Of a DNA stretch of 54,702 bases, positions 8,689 through 17,196 are shown one piece after another. How positions within the stretch are numbered: the stretch's first letter is position 1; each line of letters begins with the position of its first letter. The position numbers and the translations under genes were made by a program. Origin of the DNA: Arthrobacter castelli DSM 16402 (GTDB lineage Bacteria > Actinomycetota > Actinomycetes > Actinomycetales > Micrococcaceae); NCBI RefSeq assembly GCF_000430705.1, contig NZ_AUMN01000029.1:1-54702 (forward strand), read 5' to 3'. The notes beneath the pieces were generated by a model. The model did not search any database and was not told the DNA's origin. It saw only the letters and a program-made list of their open reading frames with translations.

Positions 8689-9468
8689 TTGTCCAAGCGT
8701 ATTGACGTACAGGACCTGAACGTCTTCTACGGCGACTTCAAGGCAGTCGAAGACGTCACCATCCGGGTCGAAGCACGCTCCGTGACCGCCTTCATCGGTC
8801 CATCCGGTTGCGGGAAGTCGACCTTCCTGCGGACCCTGAACCGGATGCATGAAGTGATTCCCGGCGCCCGGGTGGAAGGGCAGGTCCTGCTCGACGGGGA
8901 CGATCTGTATGGGGCCGGAGTCGACCCGGTGACGGTGCGCAGCCAGATCGGTATGGTCTTCCAACGGCCCAACCCGTTCCCGACCATGTCCATCCGGGAC
9001 AACGTGCTGGCCGGGGTGAAACTGAACAACAAGCGCATATCCCGTGCCGAATCGGACGCACTGGTGGAACGTTCGCTCCGCGGCGCGAACCTGTGGAAAG
9101 AGGTCAAGGACCGGCTGGACAAGCCCGGTTCAGGACTGTCCGGCGGGCAGCAGCAGCGGCTGTGCATCGCCCGGGCCATCGCTGTGGAGCCCGAGGTGAT
9201 CCTGATGGACGAGCCGTGTTCGGCCCTCGACCCCATCTCCACACTGGCGGTGGAAGACCTGATCGACGAGCTCAAGGACAACTACACCGTCGTCATCGTC
9301 ACCCACAATATGCAGCAGGCCGCGCGCGTGTCCGAGAAGACTGCTTTCTTCAACATCGCCGGCACTGGCGACCCTGGTCGGCTGATTGAATACTCGGACA
9401 CCACGGAGATTTTCAACAATCCCCGTGAGAAGTCCACCGAAGACTACGTCTCCGGCCGCTTCGGCTAA
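8689..9468 (+). CDS. pstB: PstB phosphate ABC transporter ATPase, copy 1
   Basis: 259 aa. Powers phosphate import. Walker A is GPSGCGKST, the signature [14 protein letters not shown], Walker [14 protein letters not shown], and the switch His lies in [11 protein letters not shown]. The PstB-type C-terminal region ([11 protein letters not shown]) is intact. The start is TTG 8689 after AAAGGAT; the second copy uses GTG at the same place. No phoU gene follows. A hairpin just after the stop (9471-9486) probably ends the operon. Confidence 0.95.
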   Translation: MSKRIDVQDLNVFYGDFKAVEDVTIRVEARSVTAFIGPSGCGKSTFLRTLNRMHEVIPGARVEGQVLLDGDDLYGAGVDPVTVRSQIGMVFQRPNPFPTMSIRDNVLAGVKLNNKRISRAESDALVERSLRGANLWKEVKDRLDKPGSGLSGGQQQRLCIARAIAVEPEVILMDEPCSALDPISTLAVEDLIDELKDNYTVVIVTHNMQQAARVSEKTAFFNIAGTGDPGRLIEYSDTTEIFNNPREKSTEDYVSGRFG

Positions 9469-9470
9469 AC

Positions 9471-9486
9471 CCGGGCGGCGGCCCGG
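9471..9486 (+). terminator. Terminator-like hairpin after pst operon 1
   Basis: Perfect 6-bp stem CCGGGC/GCCCGG with a GGCG loop, 2 nt after the pstB stop. There is no T-run, so it is a GC hairpin of the kind often found at actinobacterial gene ends, not a classic intrinsic terminator. Confidence 0.5.
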
Positions 9487-9576
9487 AACCATCACCTAGC
9501 CTGCGGTTCGGGACCTCCGCCGTACTCCCCGGGAGCACGTGCGGGTACGTTGCGGTTCGCTGATCGGCACCACTCA

Positions 9577-9646
9577 CCGAGGTAGCGACTTCCCAGCGAC
9601 GTAGCCCGTTGCAACGGGCTACGTCGCGGGTATGGGGCTCCCTCGG
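9577..9646. repeat. 70-bp dispersed palindromic element, copy A
   Basis: Outer arms CCGAGGTAGC (9577-9586) and GCTCCCTCGG (9637-9646, one mismatch) enclose a perfect 32-bp palindrome at 9596-9627 whose core is TAGCCCGTTGCAACGGGCTA. A second element with the same plan is at 41111-41179. The family looks like REP/MITE-type intergenic repeats. It lies in the 455-bp gap between the two pst operons, which otherwise holds a terminator-like hairpin and a Pho box; I see no gene there. Confidence 0.7.
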
Positions 9647-9787
9647 TGGAATTCAGCCGTCGGCCACTCGTTTCCTATCCACCCTGGTTCCAACAGCCGT
9701 CCCCGGTGCAGCGCAGACGCCCCATAGCCTGCCCGGCGCACCGGGTCAAGAGGCCTGGCGCCGATGTCAACCAAGAATGCGCCGGTT

Positions 9788-9828
9788 GTTCACCTGAAGT
9801 TTGCCTGGCGCCGCCCCTTCCGTTACCT
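9788..9828 (+). promoter_or_regulatory. Pho-box-like repeats upstream of pst operon 2
   Basis: GTTCACC (9788-9794) and GTTTGCC (9799-9805) are exactly 11 bp apart, followed by GTTACCT (9822-9828) two units later. This matches the 11-bp tandem plan seen in front of pst operon 1. Further down, GTTGTAC (9847-9853) and GTACAAC (9863-9869) form a 7-bp inverted repeat about 55 bp before the pstS start; its role is unknown. Confidence 0.6.
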
Positions 9829-9923
9829 AAGGCTCATAGCTTCGTAGTTGTACAGCACACGAGTACAACCAATGCGGATCATCCGCACCGAATGTGGCTA
9901 ATCCTTGGAAGGGGCACTGACAC

Positions 9924-11042
9924 GTGAAGGCTCTTCGCTATGGCCGCCCAGCGGCACTTCTTGCAGCAGGCGCACTGGTACTGACCGCCTGCGGAACCGA
10001 CAACGCAACCGGCACCAATCCGGACCCGGCCGGCAACAGCGCCTCCGCCGGGGCTTCGGTGACCGGCACTCTCACCGGCGCCGGGGCGTCATCGCAGCAG
10101 GCGGCAATGACCGCCTGGAAGGCCGGTTTCGAGGAGATGTACCCCGAAGCCCAGGTCCAATACTCACCGGACGGCTCAGGCGCCGGCCGCGAGGCGTTCC
10201 TGTCCGAAGGCGTGCAGTTCGCCGGCTCGGATTCGTACCTCGACGACAAGGAATACGCCGCCTCAAAGGAAATCTGCGGCCCCGAGGGTGCACTGAACAT
10301 CCCCGCCTACGTCTCGCCGATCGCGGTGGCCTTCAACCTGCCCGGTATCGATTCGCTGAAGCTGGACGCAAACACCATCGCGTCGATCTTCAACGGCGAC
10401 ATCAAGAAGTGGAACGATAAGGCGATCGCATCCCAGAACCCGGATGTGGATCTGCCGGACCTGCCGATCACCGTCGTGCACCGCTCGGATGATTCCGGCA
10501 CCACCGAGAATTTCGTGGACTACCTGTCCGTCGCGGCGCCTCAGGCATGGCCCTACGAGGTCTCCGGCAATTGGCCGTCCGACATCGTGGCAGAGAGCGC
10601 CCAGGGGACCAGCGGCGTGGTGGCAACCACGTCTTCGACCAAGGGAGCCATCACCTACAGCGACGCGTCCGCCGTCGGCGACCTGGGCAAAGCCAAGGTG
10701 AAGGTCGGCGAGGAATATGTGGAATTGAACGCCGAGGCAGCTTCCAAGGCCGTCGAGGCGGCCACCCCGGTGGAGGGGCGTTCCGATCAGGACATGTCCC
10801 TGGACCTGAAGCGTGACACCACAGAATCGGGTGCCTACCCGATCGTGCTGGTCTCGTACCACATCTACTGCTCGGAGTACGAGAACCAGCAGACTGCTGA
10901 TCTGGTCAAGGCCTTCGGCAGCTACGCGATCAGCGAGAAAGGCCAGCAGGACGCAGCCAAGTCCGCCGGCAACGCGCCGATCTCGGACAACCTGCGGCAG
11001 CAGGCACAGAAGGCGATTGATTCCATCAGCGCCACCTCTTAG
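9924..11042 (+). CDS. pstS: PstS phosphate-binding lipoprotein, copy 2
   Basis: 372 aa paralogue of the protein at 5520-6635, similar over its whole length. Lipobox is VLTAC (Cys23). Phosphate-binding loops YSPDGSGAGR and HRSDDSGTTENF are conserved. The start GTG 9924 follows GGAAGGGG. Unlike copy 1, it is separated from its pstC by 128 bp that carry a strong hairpin, which would let PstS be made in excess of the membrane parts. Two PstS versions may differ in affinity or induction; this is inference. Confidence 0.95.
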   Translation: MKALRYGRPAALLAAGALVLTACGTDNATGTNPDPAGNSASAGASVTGTLTGAGASSQQAAMTAWKAGFEEMYPEAQVQYSPDGSGAGREAFLSEGVQFAGSDSYLDDKEYAASKEICGPEGALNIPAYVSPIAVAFNLPGIDSLKLDANTIASIFNGDIKKWNDKAIASQNPDVDLPDLPITVVHRSDDSGTTENFVDYLSVAAPQAWPYEVSGNWPSDIVAESAQGTSGVVATTSSTKGAITYSDASAVGDLGKAKVKVGEEYVELNAEAASKAVEAATPVEGRSDQDMSLDLKRDTTESGAYPIVLVSYHIYCSEYENQQTADLVKAFGSYAISEKGQQDAAKSAGNAPISDNLRQQAQKAIDSISATS

Positions 11043-11054
11043 TAATTCGCCGGT

Positions 11055-11092
11055 GCCCCGTTCGGAACGCAGCAATGCCGGACGGGGCTTTC
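11055..11092 (+). terminator. Hairpin between pstS and pstC of operon 2 (partial terminator)
   Basis: An 11-bp stem with one G-U pair, GCCCCGTTCGG (11055-11065) and CCGGACGGGGC (11078-11088), has a 12-nt loop and is followed by TTTCC. The next gene (pstC) still lies on the same strand, so the likely effect is transcriptional polarity or 3' end protection of the pstS message. Operon 1 lacks such a hairpin because its pstS and pstC overlap. Confidence 0.65.
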
Positions 11093-11170
11093 CGGCGGTG
11101 GGCGCCCCGCCCCGCGCGGCGGAACCCGTCGCCGGCCACCGTCGAGTCCCCGTGATCCAAAGGTCCTTAC

Positions 11171-12100
11171 GTGTCAACCAATACTCTGGCCAGGAGAGGC
11201 TCCGGCCGCTCGTCTGACAAAGCCTTCCACCTCGCCACGCTGGCAGCCGGCTGCCTCATCCTGGTGGTGCTGTTCAGCGTCGCTGCGTTCCTGCTGGTGC
11301 AATCCATACCCGCGTTCCAGGCCCAGGCAGAAGAAGTCACCGGCGGCGCCGGTTTCTGGTCCTACATCTGGCCCATCGTGATCGGAACCTTGATTGCCGC
11401 GGCCATCGCGATGGCTTTGGCCACCCCGGTCGGTATCTTTGTCGCCCTGTTCATTTCGCACTTCGCCCCCCGCAGACTGGCATTGGGCTTCGGCTATCTG
11501 ATTGACCTGCTGGCCGCAATTCCGTCGGTGATTTATGGCGCCTGGGGTTACATCTTTCTCGCCCCGCTGCTGACGACGGCGTACGACTGGCTGGCTGCAA
11601 ACCTCGGCTGGATACCGGTCTTCGCCGGTCCGGCCAGCCAGACGGGCCGCACCATGTTGACTGCCGGAATTGTGCTGGCGGTGATGGTGCTACCCATCAT
11701 CACCGCGCTGACCCGCGAAATCTTCCTGCAGACGCCGAAGCTCCACGAAGAAGCCGCCTTGGCCATGGGCGCCACGCAGTGGGAGATGATCAAGATGGCT
11801 GTACTTCCCTTTGCCCGGCCAGGCATCATCAGCGCAGCGATGCTGGGACTGGGACGGGCCTTGGGCGAGACGATGGCGATCGCCTTGGTGCTGTCCCCGG
11901 GTGCCCTGACGGCTAGCTTGATCCAGAGCGGAAATCAAACGATAGCCGCCGAAATCGCGCTGAACTTCCCCGAAGCCTACAATCTGCGGCTCAGTGAACT
12001 CATCGCTGCAGGCCTGGTGCTGTTCGTCATCACCCTGGCGGTCAATATGCTCGCCCGGTGGGTCATCAGCCGCCACAAAGAATTCTCGGGAGCCAACTAA
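11171..12100 (+). CDS. pstC: PstC phosphate ABC transporter permease, copy 2
   Basis: 309 aa, six TM helices, close paralogue of 6635-7549 (shared GFWSYIWPIV, IDLLAAIPSVIYG, HEEAALAMGATQWEMIKM). It starts with GTG 11171. Its stop overlaps the ATG of pstA by one base (TAATG at 12098-12102). Confidence 0.95.
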   Translation: MSTNTLARRGSGRSSDKAFHLATLAAGCLILVVLFSVAAFLLVQSIPAFQAQAEEVTGGAGFWSYIWPIVIGTLIAAAIAMALATPVGIFVALFISHFAPRRLALGFGYLIDLLAAIPSVIYGAWGYIFLAPLLTTAYDWLAANLGWIPVFAGPASQTGRTMLTAGIVLAVMVLPIITALTREIFLQTPKLHEEAALAMGATQWEMIKMAVLPFARPGIISAAMLGLGRALGETMAIALVLSPGALTASLIQSGNQTIAAEIALNFPEAYNLRLSELIAAGLVLFVITLAVNMLARWVISRHKEFSGAN

Positions 12101-13203
12101 TGCTCAAGGTGGATGCAAAACAACACCAGTCCCAGCTGACCAGGAACCGGCTGCCGCGGTTCGCCCTGCTGGCGGTGCTCTTCCCCGCTGCTATCGCGGC
12201 AGCCGCTGCCGCCACCCTGATCGGCTTCAACGTGGTGCTGTGGATGGTATTCACAGCCGTCCTGTTCGTCATCGGCGCATGGCTGATCACCCTGTTGGTC
12301 GAAGGAAGCCGGCATGCCGGCAATCGGATGATCAGGTACGTGGTCTACGGAGCGTTCATTCTTGCCCTGATCCCGCTGGTGTCAGTGATCTGGACGGTGC
12401 TGGAACGGGGTCTGCCGGGGCTGACCTCCAACTTCCTGTGGACGTCGATGAGCGGCGTGACCGGCGCCGTCGACAATCGGACCGTGGCCGAGGGCACGCC
12501 GGTGCTGGGCGGCGCCTATCATGCCATCGTCGGCACGCTGCAGATTTCGTTGGTGGCTACGTTGATTTCAGTTCCGATTGGCCTGATGTCGGCCATTTAC
12601 TTAGTGGAGTACGGCACCGGCGGTCCATTGAGCCGGGCTATCACCTTCTTCGTGGACGTGATGACCGGCATTCCCTCGATCGTGGCCGGCCTGTTTGCCG
12701 CGGCCCTGTTCGGCATGGTCTTCGGTCCCGCCACCAGGACCGGCTTCGTCGCTGCTGTGGCGTTGTCGGTGCTGATGATTCCGGTGGTGGTCCGTTCGAC
12801 GGAGGAGATGCTGCGGATCGTCCCCAACGAGCTGCGGGAGGCTTCCTATGCGCTGGGTGTGCGCAAGTGGCGGACCATCACCAAGGTGGTGATTCCGACG
12901 GCGATCTCGGGTATTGCCTCCGGCGTCACCCTGGCCATTGCCCGGGTGGTCGGAGAGACCGCGCCGATCCTTGTCACCGCTGGATTTGCGACTTCGATAA
13001 ACTGGAATGTGTTCTCAGGCTGGATGGCCTCATTGCCCACATTCATCTACTACCAAATCAGGACGCCGACGTCGCCCACCAACGTTGAGCCTAGCGACCA
13101 GCGGGCATGGGCGGCGGCGTTGATCCTGATCCTATTCGTCATGCTGCTGAATCTGGCAGCCCGTTTGATCGCCAGGTTCTTCGCGCCCAGGACGGGCCGA
13201 TAG
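12100..13203 (+). CDS. pstA: PstA phosphate ABC transporter permease, copy 2
   Basis: 367 aa, exactly the length of copy 1 and with the same N-terminal extension of two extra hydrophobic helices. The signatures DVMTGIPSIVAGLFA and ELREASYALGVRKWRTITK are identical to copy 1. ATG 12100 is chosen because it overlaps the pstC stop. The frame is open further upstream (to 12058), but that part lies inside pstC. The N-terminal ~120 residues differ much more between copies than the C-terminal half. Confidence 0.95.
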   Translation: MLKVDAKQHQSQLTRNRLPRFALLAVLFPAAIAAAAAATLIGFNVVLWMVFTAVLFVIGAWLITLLVEGSRHAGNRMIRYVVYGAFILALIPLVSVIWTVLERGLPGLTSNFLWTSMSGVTGAVDNRTVAEGTPVLGGAYHAIVGTLQISLVATLISVPIGLMSAIYLVEYGTGGPLSRAITFFVDVMTGIPSIVAGLFAAALFGMVFGPATRTGFVAAVALSVLMIPVVVRSTEEMLRIVPNELREASYALGVRKWRTITKVVIPTAISGIASGVTLAIARVVGETAPILVTAGFATSINWNVFSGWMASLPTFIYYQIRTPTSPTNVEPSDQRAWAAALILILFVMLLNLAARLIARFFAPRTGR

Positions 13204-13235
13204 GCAGCAGGCGAGCAACCGCAGTAAGGAATTAA

Positions 13236-14015
13236 GTGTCGAAGCGAATCAGCGTCAAAGACCTCAACGTTTTCTACGGCGATTTCAAGGCCGTCGAAGA
13301 TGTCACCTTGGATATCGCACCCCGGTCCGTGACCGCATTTATCGGCCCCTCGGGATGTGGGAAGTCCACCTTCCTGCGGACCTTGAACCGCATGCACGAG
13401 GTGATTCCCGGCGCCCGGGTGGAAGGTGACGTCCTGCTCGACGGCGACAATCTCTACGGGCCGGGTGTGGACCCGGTAACGGTGCGGAGCCGGATCGGCA
13501 TGGTCTTCCAGCGAGCCAATCCATTTCCGACGATGTCCATCCGGGACAATGTGCTGGCCGGGGTGAAGCTGAACAACAAGCGGATTTCCTCCAGCGATGC
13601 CGATGACTTGGTGGAACGTTCCCTGCGTGGTGCGAACCTGTGGAAGGAGGTCAAGGACCGGTTGCAGAAGCCGGGATCGGGCCTTTCCGGCGGGCAGCAG
13701 CAGCGGTTGTGTATTGCCCGGGCGATCGCGGTGGAGCCCGAGGTGATCCTGATGGACGAACCCTGTTCGGCCCTCGACCCGATCTCCACGATGGCGATCG
13801 AGGACCTGATCGCGGAGTTGGAGAAGGACTATACCGTGGTGATCGTGACACACAATATGCAGCAGGCGGCACGGGTTTCCGAGCGGACGGCGTTCTTCAA
13901 CATCGCCGGCGCAGGCGAGCCGGGCCGGCTGATTGAGTACTCCGATACCACCGATATCTTCAACAATCCGCGCGAGAAGTCCACCGAAGACTACGTGTCC
14001 GGCCGCTTCGGGTAG
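13236..14015 (+). CDS. pstB: PstB phosphate ABC transporter ATPase, copy 2
   Basis: 259 aa, nearly the same protein as copy 1 with conservative changes (for example [10 protein letters not shown] for [10 protein letters not shown]). Walker [10 protein letters not shown], signature [14 protein letters not shown] and Walker [14 protein letters not shown] are intact. Start GTG 13236 with AAGGA 5 nt before. No phoU follows here either; the only PhoU-like gene in the region belongs to Pit (15505-16122). Confidence 0.95.
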   Translation: MSKRISVKDLNVFYGDFKAVEDVTLDIAPRSVTAFIGPSGCGKSTFLRTLNRMHEVIPGARVEGDVLLDGDNLYGPGVDPVTVRSRIGMVFQRANPFPTMSIRDNVLAGVKLNNKRISSSDADDLVERSLRGANLWKEVKDRLQKPGSGLSGGQQQRLCIARAIAVEPEVILMDEPCSALDPISTMAIEDLIAELEKDYTVVIVTHNMQQAARVSERTAFFNIAGAGEPGRLIEYSDTTDIFNNPREKSTEDYVSGRFG

Positions 14016-14030
14016 CCCGTTCCCTCCGGT

Positions 14031-14119
14031 CAGCGCCGCATGGCGCGCCGTCCCCTCCGGCCAGCGGCGCAGCCCGGCTCCGTCCCCGCCAGTCAGCGGC
14101 GCAGCCCGGCTCCGTCCCC
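14031..14119. repeat. Three tandem ~32-bp GC-rich repeats after pst operon 2
   Basis: Copies start at 14031, 14062 and 14094. Copies 2 and 3 share 26 identical bases (14062-14087 and 14094-14119, beginning CAGCGGCGCAGCCCGG). Copy 1 is degenerate (CAGCGCCGCATGGCGC). They lie in the gap between pstB and the next gene and may act in transcription termination or be a slippage-generated minisatellite. Confidence 0.65.
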
Positions 14120-14171
14120 ATCCGGCACAGGTAGTCTGGAAGCTGGCGTTCACTGTCCGAAAGGTTGATTC

Positions 14172-14492
14172 ATGTCTGATCCGGTTGTTGTCACAGCGAT
14201 TTTCCGCCCCGTTCCGGGCCAGTTCGAGGCGGTGTATGAGGCCCTGGTTCCCGCGATCCAGGAAGTCCACCGGGAGCAGGGGTGCGAGCTCTACGCGATC
14301 CACAAGCACCAGGACGGCAACACCATCGTGATGATCGAGAAATGGGAATCTGCAGCGTTGCTCGATGCCCACGGCGAGGGTGAGGCGGTGGCCCGGCTCA
14401 ACGCATCGCTTGAAGGCAAGGTCACCGGACCGGCCGAGGTGACGCGGCTTGAGCCCCTGCCGGTTGGCGACTCCGGCCAAGGCGTTCTATAG
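14172..14492 (+). CDS. Antibiotic-biosynthesis-monooxygenase (ABM) domain protein, putative quinol monooxygenase
   Basis: 106 aa, one ferredoxin-like ABM domain (VVVTAIFRPVPGQFEAVYEAL at the start, MIEKWESAALLDAH in the middle). Members such as YgiN act on quinols or are heme-degrading or unknown. Start ATG 14172 after AAGG. It is unrelated to phosphate transport by sequence, and convergent with pit with only 5 nt between. Confidence 0.75.
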   Translation: MSDPVVVTAIFRPVPGQFEAVYEALVPAIQEVHREQGCELYAIHKHQDGNTIVMIEKWESAALLDAHGEGEAVARLNASLEGKVTGPAEVTRLEPLPVGDSGQGVL

Positions 14493-14497
14493 ACCTC

Positions 14498-15502
14498 TCA
14501 CAAGACCGGATTGAGCGCGAGGTAGAACACCCCGCCGAGCAGACCGGTCGCCACGGCGGTCACCGCCCAGACAGCGACCACCTTAAGTACCAGCGCCACG
14601 TTCACCGAATCGAAGCGTTGGTTGGCCCCGGCCCCGACAATCGCGGAACTGATGGTGTGGGTGCTGGACAGCGGCATGTGCAGGCCGATGGCCCCCACGA
14701 ACAGCATCAGAGCGCCCAGGCCCTGGGCCACGCTGCCGCGGAGCGGGTCGATCCGCACCAGCCTCCGGCCGAGCGTTTGGGCGATCCGCCATCCTCCGAA
14801 CAGCGTCCCGGTGGCCAGCGCGGTCCCGGCGAGCAGTTGCACCCAGAGCGGAATGCCCGTACCGGTGGCCCACCCACCGGCGATCAGCGCCAGCATAATG
14901 ACGGCCATGGAACGCTGCCCGTCCTGCAATCCGTGGCCGAGGGCGAATGCCGCGGCGGACACCGACTGTGCCATCCGGAAGCGCCGGTTGATCCTGCGAG
15001 GCTGGCTGTAGCGGGCCAGCCATGTGATGGGAAAGACCAGCAGGTACGCCAGCCCGAAGGCCAGCACCGGAGAGAGCAGCAGCGGCAGCCCGACCCGCAG
15101 CCATAGATCGGCACCTGCCACGGTGTGCCCGCCCACCAGCGTGGACGCGAAGCCGGCACCGACCAGACCGCCCAGCAGGGCATGGGTCGACGACGACGGG
15201 TAGCCCCGCCACCAGGTGAACAATCCCCACAGGCAGGCGCTGGCCAGCGCGGCGACCAGGATACCCAGCCCATCGGCACCGGGGGGAAGCACAATCCACT
15301 CGTCGCTGATCAACAGCGCCAGCGTGGTTCCGAGCAGGGCACCGGTGAGGTTGAAGATAGAGGCTAACAGAACGGCCACGGTGGGAGTCAGGGCGCGGGT
15401 GCGCACCGCCGTCGTCACCGAATTGGATGCATCGTGGAACCCGTTAATGAAGGCGAAGGTGCCGGCAAAGCCGACCACGACCACCAGCAGGAACAGCTCC
15501 AC
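14498..15502 (-). CDS. pit: Pit-family low-affinity inorganic phosphate transporter
   Basis: 334 aa, about ten TM helices, with the PiT signatures INGFHDASNSVTTAVRTRAL near the N-terminus and SSTHTISSAIVGAGA in the second half. It works as a metal-phosphate/proton symporter in this family. It lies 2 nt after the DUF47 gene on the same strand, the usual two-gene Pit unit. Confidence 0.93.
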   Translation of the reverse strand: MELFLLVVVVGFAGTFAFINGFHDASNSVTTAVRTRALTPTVAVLLASIFNLTGALLGTTLALLISDEWIVLPPGADGLGILVAALASACLWGLFTWWRGYPSSSTHALLGGLVGAGFASTLVGGHTVAGADLWLRVGLPLLLSPVLAFGLAYLLVFPITWLARYSQPRRINRRFRMAQSVSAAAFALGHGLQDGQRSMAVIMLALIAGGWATGTGIPLWVQLLAGTALATGTLFGGWRIAQTLGRRLVRIDPLRGSVAQGLGALMLFVGAIGLHMPLSSTHTISSAIVGAGANQRFDSVNVALVLKVVAVWAVTAVATGLLGGVFYLALNPVL

Positions 15503-15504
15503 GC

Positions 15505-16122
15505 TTACGATTCCTTGACGATGATGCTGCCCACGTGCGTGGCTACGCGGCGCATATCCTTGGTGACGTCGACCAGCTGATTGGCCACATCCCGATGCCG
15601 GGCGTAGGGGATGGCCTTATGCTCGGAGAGCAGTTCGTAAACGTAGGTACGGTGTGTCCGTTCGGCCCGTTTGGAGAGCCGGAGCACATCCAGCCAGTAG
15701 TCCTCCAGGTCGTCCAGCTCACCCAGCTGCTGCATGGCTCTAGCCGTCAGTTCGGCCTGCCGGCCAATCACCTCCAGCTGCTCCGATGCCCGCGAAGAGA
15801 GCCGGTCCAACCGGTACAAGGCGATCAACTCCGCCGCGCCGTCGAGCTTCTCCATCGCCTCATTGAGGTACCGGGACAGGGCGTACATGTCCTCGCGGGG
15901 CAGGGGGTTGATGAAGCTGGTCCGCATCGAGGTCATCAGCGCGTACAGCAGGTCGGTGGATTTCGCCTCGTGCTGGTGCAGCTCTTCGGCCAACCGGTCG
16001 AGGTCGTCTTTCGAAGCGCCCAGCAGCTCCGACAGGGTCTGCACCCCCAGCACCACTTGGGAGGCCATCTCGGACAGCAGGTCCAGTCCAGCGTTCTCCT
16101 GTGGGAAGAGGCGCAACTTCAC
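15505..16122 (-). CDS. DUF47 / PhoU-like Pit accessory protein
   Basis: 205 aa, all-helical, with the DUF47 wording MKLRLFPQE, ESTDLL-like KSTDLLYALMTSMRTSF and PLPREDMYALSRYLNEAMEKLDG. Such proteins resemble PhoU and partner with the Pit transporter encoded just downstream. It is the only PhoU-like gene in the window, since both pst operons lack phoU. A long inverted repeat lies upstream (16209-16304). Confidence 0.9.
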   Translation of the reverse strand: MKLRLFPQENAGLDLLSEMASQVVLGVQTLSELLGASKDDLDRLAEELHQHEAKSTDLLYALMTSMRTSFINPLPREDMYALSRYLNEAMEKLDGAAELIALYRLDRLSSRASEQLEVIGRQAELTARAMQQLGELDDLEDYWLDVLRLSKRAERTHRTYVYELLSEHKAIPYARHRDVANQLVDVTKDMRRVATHVGSIIVKES

Positions 16123-16208
16123 ATCATCACCAGGCTTTTCGGGTTCAACAGGCAGCAGGCAAAAGGACTGCCCGGAACTACTCTACTTCGGCCGGGGAAT
16201 CAGGGCAT

Positions 16209-16304
16209 AAAAGTGGTGTCGGACTGGGAGCGCCTCTCGGCGGATGGCCGCTCGAAGCGGCTAAAAGTTGGAGCCCGGGGCTGCCGCAGTCCGACACCAC
16301 CTTT
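16209..16304. repeat. 96-bp inverted-repeat element (MITE-like or long hairpin)
   Basis: Arms at 16209-16226 and 16287-16304 share a perfect 14-bp core, GTGGTGTCGGACTG against CAGTCCGACACCAC, plus AAA on the outside with one mismatch. The interior (about 60 bp) contains further GC-rich partial pairing (GCCGCTC/GAAGCGGC). It lies in the 234-bp gap between phnE and the DUF47 gene, both on the minus strand, so it could end phn transcription or be a small mobile repeat. Confidence 0.65.
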
Positions 16305-16356
16305 AGTCTTCTACTTCGCTCCAGCAGTGTCAACCACATGGCTGCAGCGGCTGGAA

Positions 16357-17196
16357 TCAACTGTTTGGCCCGGAGAGTTGCTTGCGTACCAGTGCCGAGA
16401 CCTGGTCCACGACCACAATCAGCACAAGCACCACGATGATGTGGGTCAGCATTGCGTCGAATTGGAAAGACTTGATGGATTGGTTGATCAGCAGCCCGAT
16501 CCCTCCCGCGCCAACGAGTCCCAGCACCAGCGAGGACCGGACATTCACGTCGAAACGGTACAGCAGCAGCCCCACGAACTGCGGCACCACCATGGGCAGC
16601 GTGGCGTTGGCGGCCTGCTGCATCCGGTTGGCGCCGGCGGTGCGCAAGGCCTGCTGCGGGCCCTGGTCGGTCTCCTCCATGGATTCGGCCCACAATTTCC
16701 CCATCACGCCGGTGTTGTGGCAAATCAGCGCCAGCACACCGGCGAAGGGCCCCAGCCCGACGGCGGTCACGAAGATCAGTGCGAAGACAATGTCCGGTAC
16801 GGCCCGGAAGAAAGACAGCACCGACCGTGCCGCCTGGTACACCAGAGGATGGGCACCGGTGGTCCGGGACCCGAGCACGGCAAGGAGCAGCGCGGTGGGT
16901 ATTGACATGGTGGTGCCGAGCAGCCCGATCCACAGGGTGACGACAGTGGCCTCCAGGCCGGGCCGCAGCACCGTTTCCCAGTCCAGGTCCGGGGGAAATG
17001 CCTCTGCGAGGAATCCGGCCATGCCCTGCCAGCCCTCCACCAATACAACCGGGCGGAAACCGGTGCCTTGGAAAGCCAGCAGGTGCAGTACAACGATGAC
17101 GACGGCGGCCAGCACCAGGCGGGAGGTGCGGAGCCCGCGGCGGGGCTTCGATGGTACGGGCAGTCGTCGTGGCGTCCGGGTTTCAGCGGTGGTCAT
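16357..17196 (-). CDS. phnE: PhnE phosphonate ABC transporter permease
   Basis: 279 aa, about six TM helices. It forms the channel for phosphonate uptake with PhnC and PhnD. The family wording is clear: ARSVLSFFRAVPDIVFALIF, ANRMQQAANATLPMVVPQF, and LVGAGGIGLLINQSIKSFQF, which contains the ABC-contacting loop. The start overlaps the phnC stop (ATGA, 17193-17196). Last gene of the phn operon. Confidence 0.93.
   Translation of the reverse strand: MTTAETRTPRRLPVPSKPRRGLRTSRLVLAAVVIVVLHLLAFQGTGFRPVVLVEGWQGMAGFLAEAFPPDLDWETVLRPGLEATVVTLWIGLLGTTMSIPTALLLAVLGSRTTGAHPLVYQAARSVLSFFRAVPDIVFALIFVTAVGLGPFAGVLALICHNTGVMGKLWAESMEETDQGPQQALRTAGANRMQQAANATLPMVVPQFVGLLLYRFDVNVRSSLVLGLVGAGGIGLLINQSIKSFQFDAMLTHIIVVLVLIVVVDQVSALVRKQLSGPNS

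Noticed and set aside
9646-9927. 93-codon frame before pstS copy 2
   Set aside because: It crosses the Pho-box region and has no ribosome site; the protein is Pro/His/Cys-rich without a family match.
15535-16905. 456-codon frame on the plus strand
   Set aside because: Antisense to DUF47 and phnE, and spans the inverted repeat. Gln/His-rich shadow.
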